Assembly: GCA_937625935.1 (NCBI GenBank)
Contig: OW569389.1
Span: forward strand, 248,001 to 312,000
Length of the DNA: 64,000 nucleotides
Reading direction: 5' to 3'
From: Tetramitus jugosus
Taxonomy: Eukaryota; Heterolobosea; Eutetramitea; Acrasida; Vahlkampfiidae
Shown here: one piece after another, positions 1 to 9,500 of the stretch
How the letters are laid out: the number at the start of each line of letters is the position of its first letter
Position numbering within the stretch: position 1 is the stretch's first letter
Notes under the pieces: generated by a model
What the model was told of the DNA's origin: nothing
Database searches by the model: none
What the model saw: the letters and a program-made list of their open reading frames with translations, nothing else
Made by a program: the position numbers and the translations under genes

Positions 1-29
1 TGATAATAAACCTTTACATAAAACTCTTA

Positions 30-1457
30 TTATTGTCCAGCAGTTTTACTACCCTGAGAAGACAACAGAATCAAAGTACATAGACAAACTACTATGTTAC
101 CCACGTGGGTAATCGATTCATACATTTTTAGATCTGGGACTGCATATCGGATAGAAATGATAAGAATGACTGTAGAAAGGACCCTGATAACACCCTTGGA
201 GAATTCGCTTGAAATGCTTCTTGTCTTCATGGTGAATAGTTCGCGTGCCGACCTCCATAGCAACATCCTCAATCTGGAGCTGGTTAGAATAGCAATGAGT
301 GGGATGAATCCACAAACAAGAGCTACTTGTGGTAATAAGTCATGCACAAGATTCTTGTAGTAGCTTAATGAATCTTCTTTTGTAATCTTCTCTGGTTGAG
401 GCGTCTCTGTATCCTCTACCAACAGTGTGATATTGTCATTTCCTTGCGGTTCATCCACTTCACTTGTTATGTTGCTTGAAGGGAGAGTGACATTTTCTAC
501 TTTCTCGACATTCTCTATCACATTAACATCATTGAGAATGTCGTCGACACTCTCTTCTACCGTATCGAAGCTGTCTACATTACTCACATTAGTTGCCTCT
601 GAAATTTCACTAGATAGCTCGACAGTCAAATGTTCGATATTGTTACTCTGATCTAATTGCTCTTTAGGTAGTGGGTCGCTATTGGTTCCGTATCTCTTGA
701 CTTCAATAATAGGGGCAGAGCCGAACGTGCGCAAGAACATCTTGACAAAAGTGCTTGCAATTGAACCTTCCTTATTCTTGTTCTCAATCTCAGCCAGAGA
801 GGATAACATATCTGAGACAGATTTGTGATGAAATGAGCAAATGGCATCTTGAGACCAAAAATCACTTGTGATGTTTCTGTAGGCATCAGAAGGTGAAGGA
901 TATGAACTCGTACAATTTCTCTTTGCTTCAACATCTTTCACTCTTTCTTGGTTCAAAACATCTTGAATAAATTGAAATTGGCACCTTAAGCTCATGGAGA
1001 ACAGAAAAGTAAGGGCCTTGTTCTTCATTAGGGTTTGTTTTTCGCTCATACTTGCTCTATTAGCTTCATTCAAGTCATTGTACCTTATTTGCAATTGAAC
1101 AAGCTCTTTGGCCAGCAAGGATCCAGACCACCGAGTTTCATTGGTCGGGTGAAGCTCATGTACAACATCGAGCAATGTATTGTATATGTCAGGTTCACAT
1201 TGCAGCTGTAGTGCTTCCTTTTGCGCCAATATTAATTTTTCTCCGAAAGACTGTTCGCTTTGGTTGGCGGGGGAGTGATCGGCAGTTATTTTGGAGAGAA
1301 GTCCATTATGGGAAGCCATAATAAGTCCTTCATATTGAAGGAGAGACAAGTGGCAGTTGCTGGAAAGAGGGATCAGGCGGAGCTCTTCCCCTAAAACTAT
1401 TGAAACCAGATTTATGAAGAAACAAAGGGATACTATCAGCAATGAATGTTTACCCAT
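30..1457 (-). CDS. Secretory-pathway protein with luminal N region and C-terminal membrane segments
   Basis: The start is placed at the ATG at 1457 because the next 24 residues form a clear signal peptide (MGKHSLLIVSLCFFINLVS, then VLG before EE). The open frame continues upstream only into the neighbouring tRNA gene, so a longer start is unlikely. The mature part (about 450 aa) is polar with several N-glycosylation sequons and five scattered cysteines (SNCHL, LQCEP, LRCQF, RNCTS, AICSF), then an acidic low-complexity stretch. About three hydrophobic segments follow near the C terminus, around LLPQVALVCGFIPLIAIL, VLSTVILIISIRY and IVVCLCTLILLSS. I do not recognise a family. The layout (signal peptide, cysteine-bearing luminal region, C-terminal membrane segments) resembles Kar5/GEX1/Brambleberry nuclear-fusion proteins, but this is resemblance of architecture only and should not be used as a function. 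The short tRNA gap implies a very compact 5' flank. Confidence 0.75.
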   Translation of the reverse strand: MGKHSLLIVSLCFFINLVSIVLGEELRLIPLSSNCHLSLLQYEGLIMASHNGLLSKITADHSPANQSEQSFGEKLILAQKEALQLQCEPDIYNTLLDVVHELHPTNETRWSGSLLAKELVQLQIRYNDLNEANRASMSEKQTLMKNKALTFLFSMSLRCQFQFIQDVLNQERVKDVEAKRNCTSSYPSPSDAYRNITSDFWSQDAICSFHHKSVSDMLSSLAEIENKNKEGSIASTFVKMFLRTFGSAPIIEVKRYGTNSDPLPKEQLDQSNNIEHLTVELSSEISEATNVSNVDSFDTVEESVDDILNDVNVIENVEKVENVTLPSSNITSEVDEPQGNDNITLLVEDTETPQPEKITKEDSLSYYKNLVHDLLPQVALVCGFIPLIAILTSSRLRMLLWRSARELFTMKTRSISSEFSKGVIRVLSTVILIISIRYAVPDLKMYESITHVGNIVVCLCTLILLSSQGSKTAGQ

Positions 1458-1509
1458 TTGTGATTCTGTTTTGTTCAACTCCTTGAACAAATATTCCTGC
1501 AGAAAAATG

Positions 1510-1514
1510 AAAAA
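1510..1514 (-). terminator. Pol III T5 terminator of tRNA-Lys copy 1
   Basis: Five A on the plus strand give TTTTT on the tRNA strand six bases after the discriminator base. A further T run follows at 1503-1507. Confidence 0.7.
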
Positions 1515-1520
1515 GTACAG

Positions 1521-1593
1521 CGCCCACCGAGGGGCTCGAACCCTCGACCACAAGGTTAAGAGCCTTGCGCTCTACCGACTGAGCTAGACGGGC
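1521..1593 (-). tRNA. tRNA-Lys (anticodon CTT)
   Basis: Read on the minus strand this is a 73-nt cloverleaf. The acceptor stem is GCCCGTC with GGTGGGC (two G-T wobbles), the D arm contains TAGCTCAGTCGG (A box), the anticodon stem-loop is CAAGG CTCTTAA CCTTG, and the T arm contains GGTTCGAGCCC (B box). The seven-base loop places CTT at positions 34-36, hence lysine. There is no intron and CCA is not encoded. A run of five T (1510-1514 on the minus strand) just downstream fits a Pol III terminator. An identical copy lies at 17165-17237. Confidence 0.97.
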
Positions 1594-1630
1594 TTGGATA
1601 TTGATAATTTCGCTAATATAAACCTAATTC

Positions 1631-1993
1631 GAAAAAATTACATGTTTTTACAAAGCCTCTATCGAAAATATCACCAATGGCTTGGTAGCCAATGGAGTCA
1701 AAGGAGCAGTAGCCGAGAAAAAAGCAAAAATTTATGTGAATCAAGTTAACGAAGATGTCTCACGACTCTCCTTCACCTCTTCACCACAACAAAAGCGAAA
1801 CAACAATGAGCGAGCGCCATCGAGAATTAAGCAGATGACCAAGGTCAAGTATCAGGTGGACCGCTTGGATGACCTATGTCCTAAGTGCATGTTGCAACAA
1901 GAGACAGTACTCCACTGCCTGATTAGGTGTCCACTGAAGAAAATAAAAGACAACAAAGTGAGAACCGAAATGGTTGTATTAAAGAGAAATTAG
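1631..1993 (+). pseudogene. Remnant of a non-LTR retrotransposon (C-terminal zinc-knuckle segment)
   Basis: The open frame runs from about 1631 to a stop at 1991-1993, about 120 codons. It has a basic stretch and then the pattern LDDLCPKCMLQQETVLHCL followed by IRCP. The spacing CxxC...HxxxxC, with ET before the histidine and CP at the end, is characteristic of the zf-RVT zinc knuckle found downstream of reverse transcriptase/RNase H in LINE-type elements. No reverse transcriptase, endonuclease or other upstream part is present, so this is a 5'-truncated, probably dead, scrap. It sits about 40 bp from the tRNA-Lys gene, on its 5' side. Family assignment rests on one short motif and needs a profile search. 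Confidence 0.5.
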
Positions 1994-2240
1994 GGTTTGT
2001 TTATGGGGTAGAGGACGAAATACGGAGCCTTAGTCATAATCATCTTAACCGTGAGTTCTTTGCTTGTTGTTATCCGCCAAATGCGGACCATCAAAGTGCG
2101 CAGAAGAAATTTCATGGTTTCCAAAACAAACAAGTCATGTTTTCCTAGTTCTCGTCTGACGACAGACATGCCTATCGTTTGTCGATTCCCCCTGTGAAAC
2201 AAAACGACGAAAAAGAGGAACAATTGTACTCACGACAGAA
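1994..2240. other. Spacer between retroelement scrap and transporter gene
   Basis: Short overlapping frames occur on both strands but none shows a recognisable protein. It probably holds the promoter and 5' UTR of the EamA gene that starts at 2241. Confidence 0.4.
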
Positions 2241-3746
2241 ATGAAAGATATCAAAGGAGGAGTGGTGGACGATTGGGTCAACAACCAAGCAACAACAACA
2301 TTTGAACAGACAGAGACAAGAGATGCAGCAGTCATTGTTGAACTGCACGAGGGTGCTCCATTACCTACAACCTCAAAAGTGAGCATCTTTCAACAAAAGG
2401 AGAAACTTACATTTTTGTTTGGATGGTTCGTTTGCTTGCTTTGTCATGTTTTATTCGGTATTCAACCGATACTAGGACGTTATTTACAAAAGAGTGGAGC
2501 GTCTCGTCAAATTCCGACAATGAACTTGATTTTTGCGAGTAATGTGCTTGTGCTCATTGTTTATTCTCCTCGTTTACTGTACTTGTTGGCGTGCTACATT
2601 CGGCGGGAATATGTGAGGAGGAAGCAGGAGCTCGATGCGGAGTTACAAGCGACAGAGATGTCTTTGAGGGATCAAGATGGGAATGATGAGCTTGAAGTTC
2701 AGGAGGAACAGGTTGAAAGCCAGAGAGAGAATTCACTGATGACGCAGAGCTATGGACGAGTGCTGATACAAAAGCTAAAGCACTTCTTGAATCGTTATAT
2801 CTTTCTAATTATTTTCATTGTTTCTCGTGTGTTGCGAACGAGCACCAACGTGTTGAGCAGTCGGTTTACAAAGGCAATTTATGTGCAGTTGTTTGGATTG
2901 AGCACTCCGTTCATGGTGAGTGCCATTTCGATATGCATCGTGAATCGATCTGTCCCAAAGAATTTGAGAGAGAGATGGAGCTTTCGATCTGTGTTGGCAA
3001 TGATTTTTGCCGTCCTAGGTGGCGTTTTGGTGATTGTGGGTGGAGCTGTGAATCAAAGCTCTGATTCCAAGTGGTATTCATTTCTCTCGAACGCGCACAT
3101 TGATTGGAGTCGATTTGGAAAGGATTTTGGAGTGAATGATATATTTGGAATGGTGCTCAGCTTGATTGCTAGTTTGAGCTTAAGTATCTACATGATCAGT
3201 GCTCGTTTTATGAACAAGGGTCACGCTTCCTCTCGAGTACAATTGAGCGAAGAGTACCTGTTCTTGATGCAACTGACTGCTTTATCGATCACTTCGTTCC
3301 TACCAAGTTTCCTATTCGAAGATTGGAAAGTATGGTTCTATCTTACACTCAAGGACTGGCTTGTCTTTGTCTTATTTTCTCTTTGCAATTATCTGGCTGC
3401 TAATTTCTTGATGCTGTACGCTGTGCATGCCATTGGAGCATCAAGCACTGGCAGTGTATTGGCTCTGCGACTCATATCCACGATAGCTTTCAGTGGAGTC
3501 GTTCTAGGAGAATGGTTTGTGAGTATTTGGCAATTATTAGGCTCCTTAGTTGTCATGACATCCATCTCCTACTACTTGTACTGTCAGAGTGCAGTTCAGA
3601 AGGCTGAGCCTGAACCGGAACCTGAAACCAAAGCTGAATTAGAGACCAAAGAGGAAGAGGAGGAAGAATCTCAAGCGTGTGAAGCAGACGCTTCGGTCAC
3701 TGATTCTGAAGAACTCTTGCAACAACCATCTGTCGTCGGATCGTAA
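2241..3746 (+). CDS. EamA/DMT-superfamily transporter (SLC35-like)
   Basis: This 501-aa protein has about ten hydrophobic segments arranged as two sets of five, the pattern of the drug/metabolite transporter superfamily. The first begins near residue 53 (LTFLFGWFVCLLCHVLFGIQ) and the last ends near residue 452 (IWQLLGSLVVMTSISYYLY). Typical EamA features are small-residue-rich helices such as AMIFAVLGGVLVIVGGAV and, late in the second repeat, GSVLALRLISTIAFSGVVLGE. A charged cytosolic loop of about 55 residues lies between helices 2 and 3. The C-terminal tail is a run of Glu/Pro and Glu (residues about 455-480). The substrate cannot be told from sequence; relatives carry nucleotide sugars, phosphorylated sugars, purines or amino acids. 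The start is the first ATG of the frame. Confidence 0.85.
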   Translation: MKDIKGGVVDDWVNNQATTTFEQTETRDAAVIVELHEGAPLPTTSKVSIFQQKEKLTFLFGWFVCLLCHVLFGIQPILGRYLQKSGASRQIPTMNLIFASNVLVLIVYSPRLLYLLACYIRREYVRRKQELDAELQATEMSLRDQDGNDELEVQEEQVESQRENSLMTQSYGRVLIQKLKHFLNRYIFLIIFIVSRVLRTSTNVLSSRFTKAIYVQLFGLSTPFMVSAISICIVNRSVPKNLRERWSFRSVLAMIFAVLGGVLVIVGGAVNQSSDSKWYSFLSNAHIDWSRFGKDFGVNDIFGMVLSLIASLSLSIYMISARFMNKGHASSRVQLSEEYLFLMQLTALSITSFLPSFLFEDWKVWFYLTLKDWLVFVLFSLCNYLAANFLMLYAVHAIGASSTGSVLALRLISTIAFSGVVLGEWFVSIWQLLGSLVVMTSISYYLYCQSAVQKAEPEPEPETKAELETKEEEEEESQACEADASVTDSEELLQQPSVVGS

Positions 3747-3928
3747 TCTCAAAAACTCGAAAAAAGATTCTCAATGCGCGGCCTTGTCTGATCTGAAAAT
3801 AGAATCAGGCTTTTTGGTGACTGTCAGCTTGCAGGAAAAAGTGTGGGTGCTCCAAACACAAGCCAGACAAAGAGATCAACCACAACCACCAACTGTACCA
3901 TCATACCATCATTGTATCTATACAAGAA

Positions 3929-4723
3929 ATGCTCAGACCAACAAGAATCCTCACCAATAATATCCGAAAACAGGCCTGTACTTCTCAACTGTTTTTTGGT
4001 TCAAACTCAACACTACAATCCTCTCGTGTTGTTGCCCTTGCCAACGCTTTGAATCACCAACATGCGATGCGTAAGAGCATGGACTCTCTTCATGGTGGTG
4101 TGCTTTCCAAGAATGACTATCGCTGCTTCCATTCAACGATCATCAATAAATTCGCTGCCAATGAAGATCTGAACAACAAGGACACTAGTAGTAGCGGTAC
4201 AACAACAACTTTCCTCATCCGTGTACCTCTGTTAGAAGATATTGGATTGAAGAGTGGCACTGAAGTCACCATAGTCGATATCCATCGTGGTGTTGGAGAG
4301 TTTATTGAAGAGGAAGACCCTATCGCCTCAGTTAGACTAGATGATGGCCAAGTTGTGGAGATTAAGAGCCCAGAGAGTGCATTCCTGAAGAGGAGTCTTT
4401 GCCAGAAGGGACAGAAGATTAGATTTGGAAGTCCAATGTTCGAAATGGCTTACTCGACAGATCAAGCTGATGTGCCACATACAGGATTGGGTGCCAGCGA
4501 GTCCGAGCTTCGACACGTTGGAATGAGAGGAGCTGTGAAGAATCAGTTTGGAGAAGACGAAACAGCACCTTCACCACCAAACCCCTTTACACCAATCGCA
4601 GTCATCCTTGCCATTGTGGCTTTGGGTGTTGCTTTCATGGTGTTTGTCAAACCAAGTGCGAAGAAGACATCAGAGGAAGACAAGAAGACAGAGGAACCGG
4701 TGAAAAAGAAGCTCAAAGCTTAA
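3929..4723 (+). CDS. Mitochondrial-like membrane protein with lysine-less lipoyl-like domain
   Basis: This 264-aa protein begins with a basic, hydroxylated, acid-poor leader (MLRPTRILTNNIRKQACTS) typical of mitochondrial import. Residues about 90-170 follow the biotinyl/lipoyl barrel pattern: a Gly-rich turn near IVDIHRGVGEFIEEEDPIA, then SVRLDDGQVVEIKSPESA, then QKGQKIRFGSPMFEMA. In true lipoyl or biotin domains the central hairpin carries the modified lysine in DKA or MKM; here the corresponding turn is LDDGQ, so no lipoyl-lysine is present. One strong transmembrane helix follows near residue 223 (FTPIAVILAIVALGVAFMVF), then a short lysine/glutamate-rich tail. This suggests a tail-anchored carrier-fold protein used for binding or scaffolding rather than for acyl transfer. 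The 73-nt spacer after the stop places it immediately before the pseudouridine synthase gene on the same strand. Confidence 0.7.
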   Translation: MLRPTRILTNNIRKQACTSQLFFGSNSTLQSSRVVALANALNHQHAMRKSMDSLHGGVLSKNDYRCFHSTIINKFAANEDLNNKDTSSSGTTTTFLIRVPLLEDIGLKSGTEVTIVDIHRGVGEFIEEEDPIASVRLDDGQVVEIKSPESAFLKRSLCQKGQKIRFGSPMFEMAYSTDQADVPHTGLGASESELRHVGMRGAVKNQFGEDETAPSPPNPFTPIAVILAIVALGVAFMVFVKPSAKKTSEEDKKTEEPVKKKLKA

Positions 4724-4813
4724 GACCAAACCATAAACAAACATCAAGAAAGAAAAAAATACATTTGCGTTTTTGAAGCCACAGTTTTTGTTTGTGTGAT
4801 TTGAACTTGAAGT

Positions 4814-5740
4814 ATGTCTTTTGTTCGAGTTGATAAGGCATTGAGTAAGTTGGGTTATGCAACACGATCAGAGACATTGTCATTCCTCCGAAAGCACAGA
4901 GTTTTCCAATGGTTGAATAAAGGAGGGAGTGATGCCGCCAACTCTGTGCGCATTCAAGCCACGGCACACAAGATTACCTTACAAGGACTCAAGGAAAACC
5001 AACCAATTCTCAATGTCGATGATCTCACCTATCTTGTGAGCGATTTACGTGGGCCAATGACAATCTTAGTGAACAAGGGTAGTGGTCTGGTTTGTTCAAC
5101 AGCAAGGGATAATCATGGAGAAACAAGTGGTCCAGAGGATTCTTGTCAAAACGTGGAGAACGGCAATAATTTGAATGATGCATGTCCTCCTGAGGGCACC
5201 CGTCTCATTTATGATATCCTGCCTCAGAATTTCATTCACATGCATCCGACTCTGTCCTGCATCGGTCGATTGGACAAAGACACATCTGGATTGATTCTAA
5301 TGACACAAGATGGTGAACTACAAAACTATATCAACTCTGTTCATGTTCCTAAAACATACATGGCACAAATTAAGCCTTCATTTGAATCAAGAGGGGAGTT
5401 TGAGCTTAAAGTGCAGAATGTATTTGCCAGTGGTACGCTGCTACTTCGAAATGAGAGAAGGCCATGCAAACCTTCTAAAGTCCAACTGATCGATGATGGA
5501 TCAATGAGTAGACTCTCTGTTAGGATCCATGAAGGCATGTACCATCAAGTGAGGAGAATGTTTGCTGCCTGTGGATACAGAGTTATGGATCTTGAGCGAG
5601 TACGAATAGGTAACATTGAGCTGTATGATACATCAACTGGTGCGAGCAAGTTGGAAACGAATCAATGGAGGCGAGTACTGGCTGAGGAAATTAGTGATCT
5701 AAAATCATTCAAACAACGAACTACTCTGAATGAATCCTAA
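4814..5740 (+). CDS. RsuA/RluB/RluE/RluF-family pseudouridine synthase
   Basis: This 308-aa enzyme isomerises uridine to pseudouridine in RNA, probably rRNA. The N terminus (residues 1-60, starting VRVDKALSKLGYATRSE in form) matches the S4 RNA-binding domain. The catalytic domain has the family-II signature GRLDKDTSGLILMTQDG, with the presumed catalytic Asp at residue 154. It also has the conserved C-terminal motif HEGMYHQVRRMFAACGYRV and then LERVRIGNIEL. An acidic insertion of about 35 residues (around 100-135) separates the two halves of the core. The bacterial RsuA type in a eukaryote usually reflects an organellar rRNA modifier, but no convincing transit peptide is seen. The stop overlaps the end of the convergent downstream gene by three bases. 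Confidence 0.9.
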   Translation: MSFVRVDKALSKLGYATRSETLSFLRKHRVFQWLNKGGSDAANSVRIQATAHKITLQGLKENQPILNVDDLTYLVSDLRGPMTILVNKGSGLVCSTARDNHGETSGPEDSCQNVENGNNLNDACPPEGTRLIYDILPQNFIHMHPTLSCIGRLDKDTSGLILMTQDGELQNYINSVHVPKTYMAQIKPSFESRGEFELKVQNVFASGTLLLRNERRPCKPSKVQLIDDGSMSRLSVRIHEGMYHQVRRMFAACGYRVMDLERVRIGNIELYDTSTGASKLETNQWRRVLAEEISDLKSFKQRTTLNES

Positions 5741-6426
5741 TTTTTTATTTTCTCCACTATTTTGTATAACTCATACATTAACTTGTTTTGATTGGTTATG
5801 GTGTCATTCTGTCGCTGAGTTCCTTCAGTCAGTGCTTCTATCTTGTCTTCGAAGCTCTTCTTCATTTTCTGCATTTCTCTATTCAACAGTTTCAAACGCA
5901 AGTCTAATACTGCAATTGACCGTTCATGATCCTTCTCGCTAACACTCTTATTTAGATCCTGACCTCCCAGTGGCGAGTTTGGTGAACCAGGCGAAATGAT
6001 TTTGAGGAAAGATGAATTGTAAATTGGTGAAACAGATGGAGATGTCTTATTGGAGCTATTGGGAGGAGACCGCTTTTTCAATGTGGAAGGTTTAGGACGA
6101 GTAGCCGAGGGAGGAGACAATTCCATCTTCCTATTCTTTAAGTTCAGAGAATAGATGGCCTTAATAGTCCCTCGATTCTGATCAACCACAGTTTGGTGAT
6201 CCAACACTAACAAACGAGGTTCCTTCTCTAATAATCTCTCGAACACTTCGTTACACAAACTGCGAAACTGCCCCTCACCTAGTTCTTCTTTTGCTTTTGG
6301 ATACTGTGTCTGAATATGATTGACCATGCGAGACATAAATGAACTGATCATCTCTTTTTCCCTGGCTGAAAAATCAGGAATAGGCATCTGGGTAGAGATT
6401 GTGGTTCGAGCTTTCCCAGATTTCAT
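5737..6426 (-). CDS. Hypothetical protein with C-terminal coiled coil
   Basis: This 229-aa protein is not recognised. Residues 18-85 form a compact predicted helical region (FSAREKEMISSFMSRMVNHI, then conserved-looking LVLDHQTVV). Residues 95-150 are a Ser/Pro/Lys-rich disordered linker, and residues 160-229 are a heptad-like coiled coil (VLDLRLKLLNREMQKMKKSF and on). The gene is convergent with the pseudouridine synthase: its stop at 5737-5739 overlaps that gene's TAA at 5738-5740, so the two 3' UTRs must be antisense to each other. The start is the first ATG of the frame. Confidence 0.7.
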   Translation of the reverse strand: MKSGKARTTISTQMPIPDFSAREKEMISSFMSRMVNHIQTQYPKAKEELGEGQFRSLCNEVFERLLEKEPRLLVLDHQTVVDQNRGTIKAIYSLNLKNRKMELSPPSATRPKPSTLKKRSPPNSSNKTSPSVSPIYNSSFLKIISPGSPNSPLGGQDLNKSVSEKDHERSIAVLDLRLKLLNREMQKMKKSFEDKIEALTEGTQRQNDTITNQNKLMYELYKIVEKIKN

Positions 6427-6540
6427 CTTATCTTTATGGCAATAGTTTTGAGTTTATTGCGATCAAAATGAATTACGTAGGAGTAAATAACCTGCCACAT
6501 GTCAGTTCGTCATGGATGTCTGATTTTTATTGGTTGAGAT

Positions 6541-9500
6541 TTAGTCAACACCCTTTAGCACGAGAGCAATGTCCTTCTTGCGAAGAACTCTGGCTGGAAT
6601 ATACGAACCCAAAACTGCAACGACAAGAGCCATCGCAGCCAAAGATCCAACGAGCCAATATGGGAATGCAAACTCGAATGGGGTTTCCAGGAATATATTG
6701 AACTGTGCTGTTAGAGTCAACGCGATAGTCATGCCGGTTGTTGTTCCACAAATGAAAGCAGAAATGACCAAGCACAATGCCTCATAGATGTATGCCCTGA
6801 TCAGTTGACTGACAGACATACCCACAGCTCTGAGCACTCCAAACTCCCAACTGTTATCTCTAACATTGGCAGTGAATGACAGAGTTAGGATGAAGAAACA
6901 GAGAGTCACAGCAATAGCAGCAACCACATTGAAAAATGCCAACAGAGCAGTTGTGGTTCTCTTTGTGCCTGCTAGTAAATCTCCAGCACTTGCGATCGTT
7001 ACAAAGTCGGCAGTAGTTAAACTCTTTAGCTCGTTCATAATATCAAGCACCTTGGTTTGATTTGATGTTTTGAATTTCACCATCAATTTTTCTTTTGGTA
7101 TTTGCAACTCCTTTTGATCGATACCCGCAGCAATCACAGAAGCATTGATCAGTTTTAGATATGAATCCGTAGAGATAAGCACAGCTGTCAAAAATGCGGT
7201 AGGCTCGTATGAAGAATATAGATAACCTGGAAACTTGTATACCATTGCTCGTGCCTTCGCAACGAATGATATTGATGTTGTTTTCTTCGTTGTAGGATTC
7301 TTGGCAAACAACTTCAGTTGTAGAGGAGAGCTTCTCTCAATACTGACAGCTGGCTTCAGAGCAGTGGAAACAATCACATCCACATAGTCCTTGTATCGTA
7401 CACTAGGATCAAACGAGTTTGTTGCATTATCAAACATATCTATTCGTGCACCTGTAACTGATCGCTTAGGTACGAATCCTGATCTCTCGCCATCAACCAC
7501 TGCCTGCCCAGCATTCACATATAAACTGTTGATGACATCAGGCTTTCCATTAACCTGCTTGTAAGTAAACTCGGGATCGATAGCACTATACAAGAAATAT
7601 TTGCTGTACGCAACCTCTAGATAATTTTGGGAGACAGCATATACTTCAACATTCTTCGTTCTGAAGTACGACAGTGATCCAAGACGCGAGCGAGTAATGA
7701 AGTCTTGTCGGCCAACTGAGAATGACTGATAACAATAGTTATCAACCTCTCCCTTTGCAATCATGGAATCTAAGTAGCTATTTAACTCCTTTTCTGGTAG
7801 TGGGTACGAACTAGTACTACTCTTTAGTAAAGCGTCAGCTCCGATGAATGATTCGATATTGCTGCGAATGCTTGATACTTGTAACGAGAATGCAACTCCT
7901 GCAAAGATAACAAATGCAATGGCTAAAGTAAACATCATGAAGGTTTTTCGACTTCTCTTTCGGTGACCAGCGAGATTCTTAGCAATGAGAGTCTTCATCT
8001 TTCTATCAGGACCCCAGACAATTAAATTCAGAATAATGCCCTCCAGAGCTGGCTGGAAGACGACTGAAATCATGCAGAGACCAAATAACATTGCCAATAA
8101 AATGCAGTTCAAGATAGCGAAAAACATTGGCAGCCTCTGGAAGATAAATGAGTATGGGATCAGATAATACACAACAAATCCAGCAACTACAAGCGATACT
8201 GATATGCCAGTCTGCCATGGCTCAATTCCAAGCTTCTCCAGCCGGATCATCTTCACAGTCGTTTCATTAAATGATTGATGAGCAATATCTAGACTGTCAC
8301 GAAGAGTTTTTGACAATGCGTTTCTAATCGGCACTACGTTCGCAATCACAGGAATTGCTAATCCAATGGCAATAGGTATGATAATTGCAAACGTATCTAA
8401 CATTACTCGTATCTTATAATCGGCGTTCACTACCACATCTCTGATAATATATTCAACAATAATGTTCGCGAAAAACGAACCCATCATTCCTAATATCACA
8501 CCAGGTACTGCAAAGTATAATGCTTGTGTGATAATGATCTGCATGAGCGAATGTTTTTGAAGACCCAAAGCTCTTAACATGCCATACTCGTATGTTTTCT
8601 CCTCTACACTCGCAAGTAGTAAGGCAAATATGAGAATCACACCTAAGATGCCCAACATGACTACAACTCCAACGAATAGCTGATCCAAAAAGAGGATAAT
8701 GAATTCAAGACCATCCAATGTGGTCAACAGTGGAAATTGGACGTTGGCTGAGTAGTCTACACCCAAAATATTTCGCATCTCATCAGAAAAGAGAATAATT
8801 TCTTTGTTTCTCTCCTTTTGTTTCTTCATATAGGTGTCAAATCTACCGCTAAACATACCAACAACCGAAAGGGAGTATTGCTACGGACAGAGAAACAATC
8901 GTGTTAGTTGGCAATGAAAACATAACGCCAAAAAGGGAATCATAAGTGTTGACATACATTGATGTTGAACGTATCCACAAAGTCATTAAATTGATCCAGC
9001 GAGCCATACAATTGTAGCAGTAACTTGAAAGTCGGATTATCCAACAAACTGTCTCCAACTGCACGCAATATGAACCGAGAGTCAACCATGATAATATTAC
9101 CGAGTGCAGTTGGGTACTTGCCTGCTGGTGAAGATACAGCGTCAATCACCTTGTATTCAGTCGCCAAACCATCAGTCGAAAAGAATGGACTAGTACCATT
9201 CTGAAGAAAGACAGAAAACAACTGCTCGCCAGTGAAATTGACTGAACCAACAGATCGAGCAAGCACTTCAATAATTGGAGGCACTTCAACGCCTCCCTTT
9301 TCCATTCGATCGACTAACTCTGTCAAATTGACCGTATGAACCTTCTTAAAATCAAATCCACTTTGCGATAATATCGCACGTATGATTGCTGCAGGATCCA
9401 ACGTTATTCCATCTGTGATACTAGGTGAATCCCCGCCGTCATCTGGTGCTGATGGATCATCTGGATCAAAATCCAAGTTTACATTTTGAGATATGGCTTG

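Noticed and set aside
30-1457. Assignment as a Kar5/GEX1 nuclear-fusion protein
   Set aside because: Only the general layout agrees; cysteine spacing could not be matched with confidence, so no function is claimed.
1458-1553. N-terminal extension of the first gene
   Set aside because: The extra codons read through the antisense-free tRNA-Lys unit and have no ATG; the signal peptide starts at 1457.
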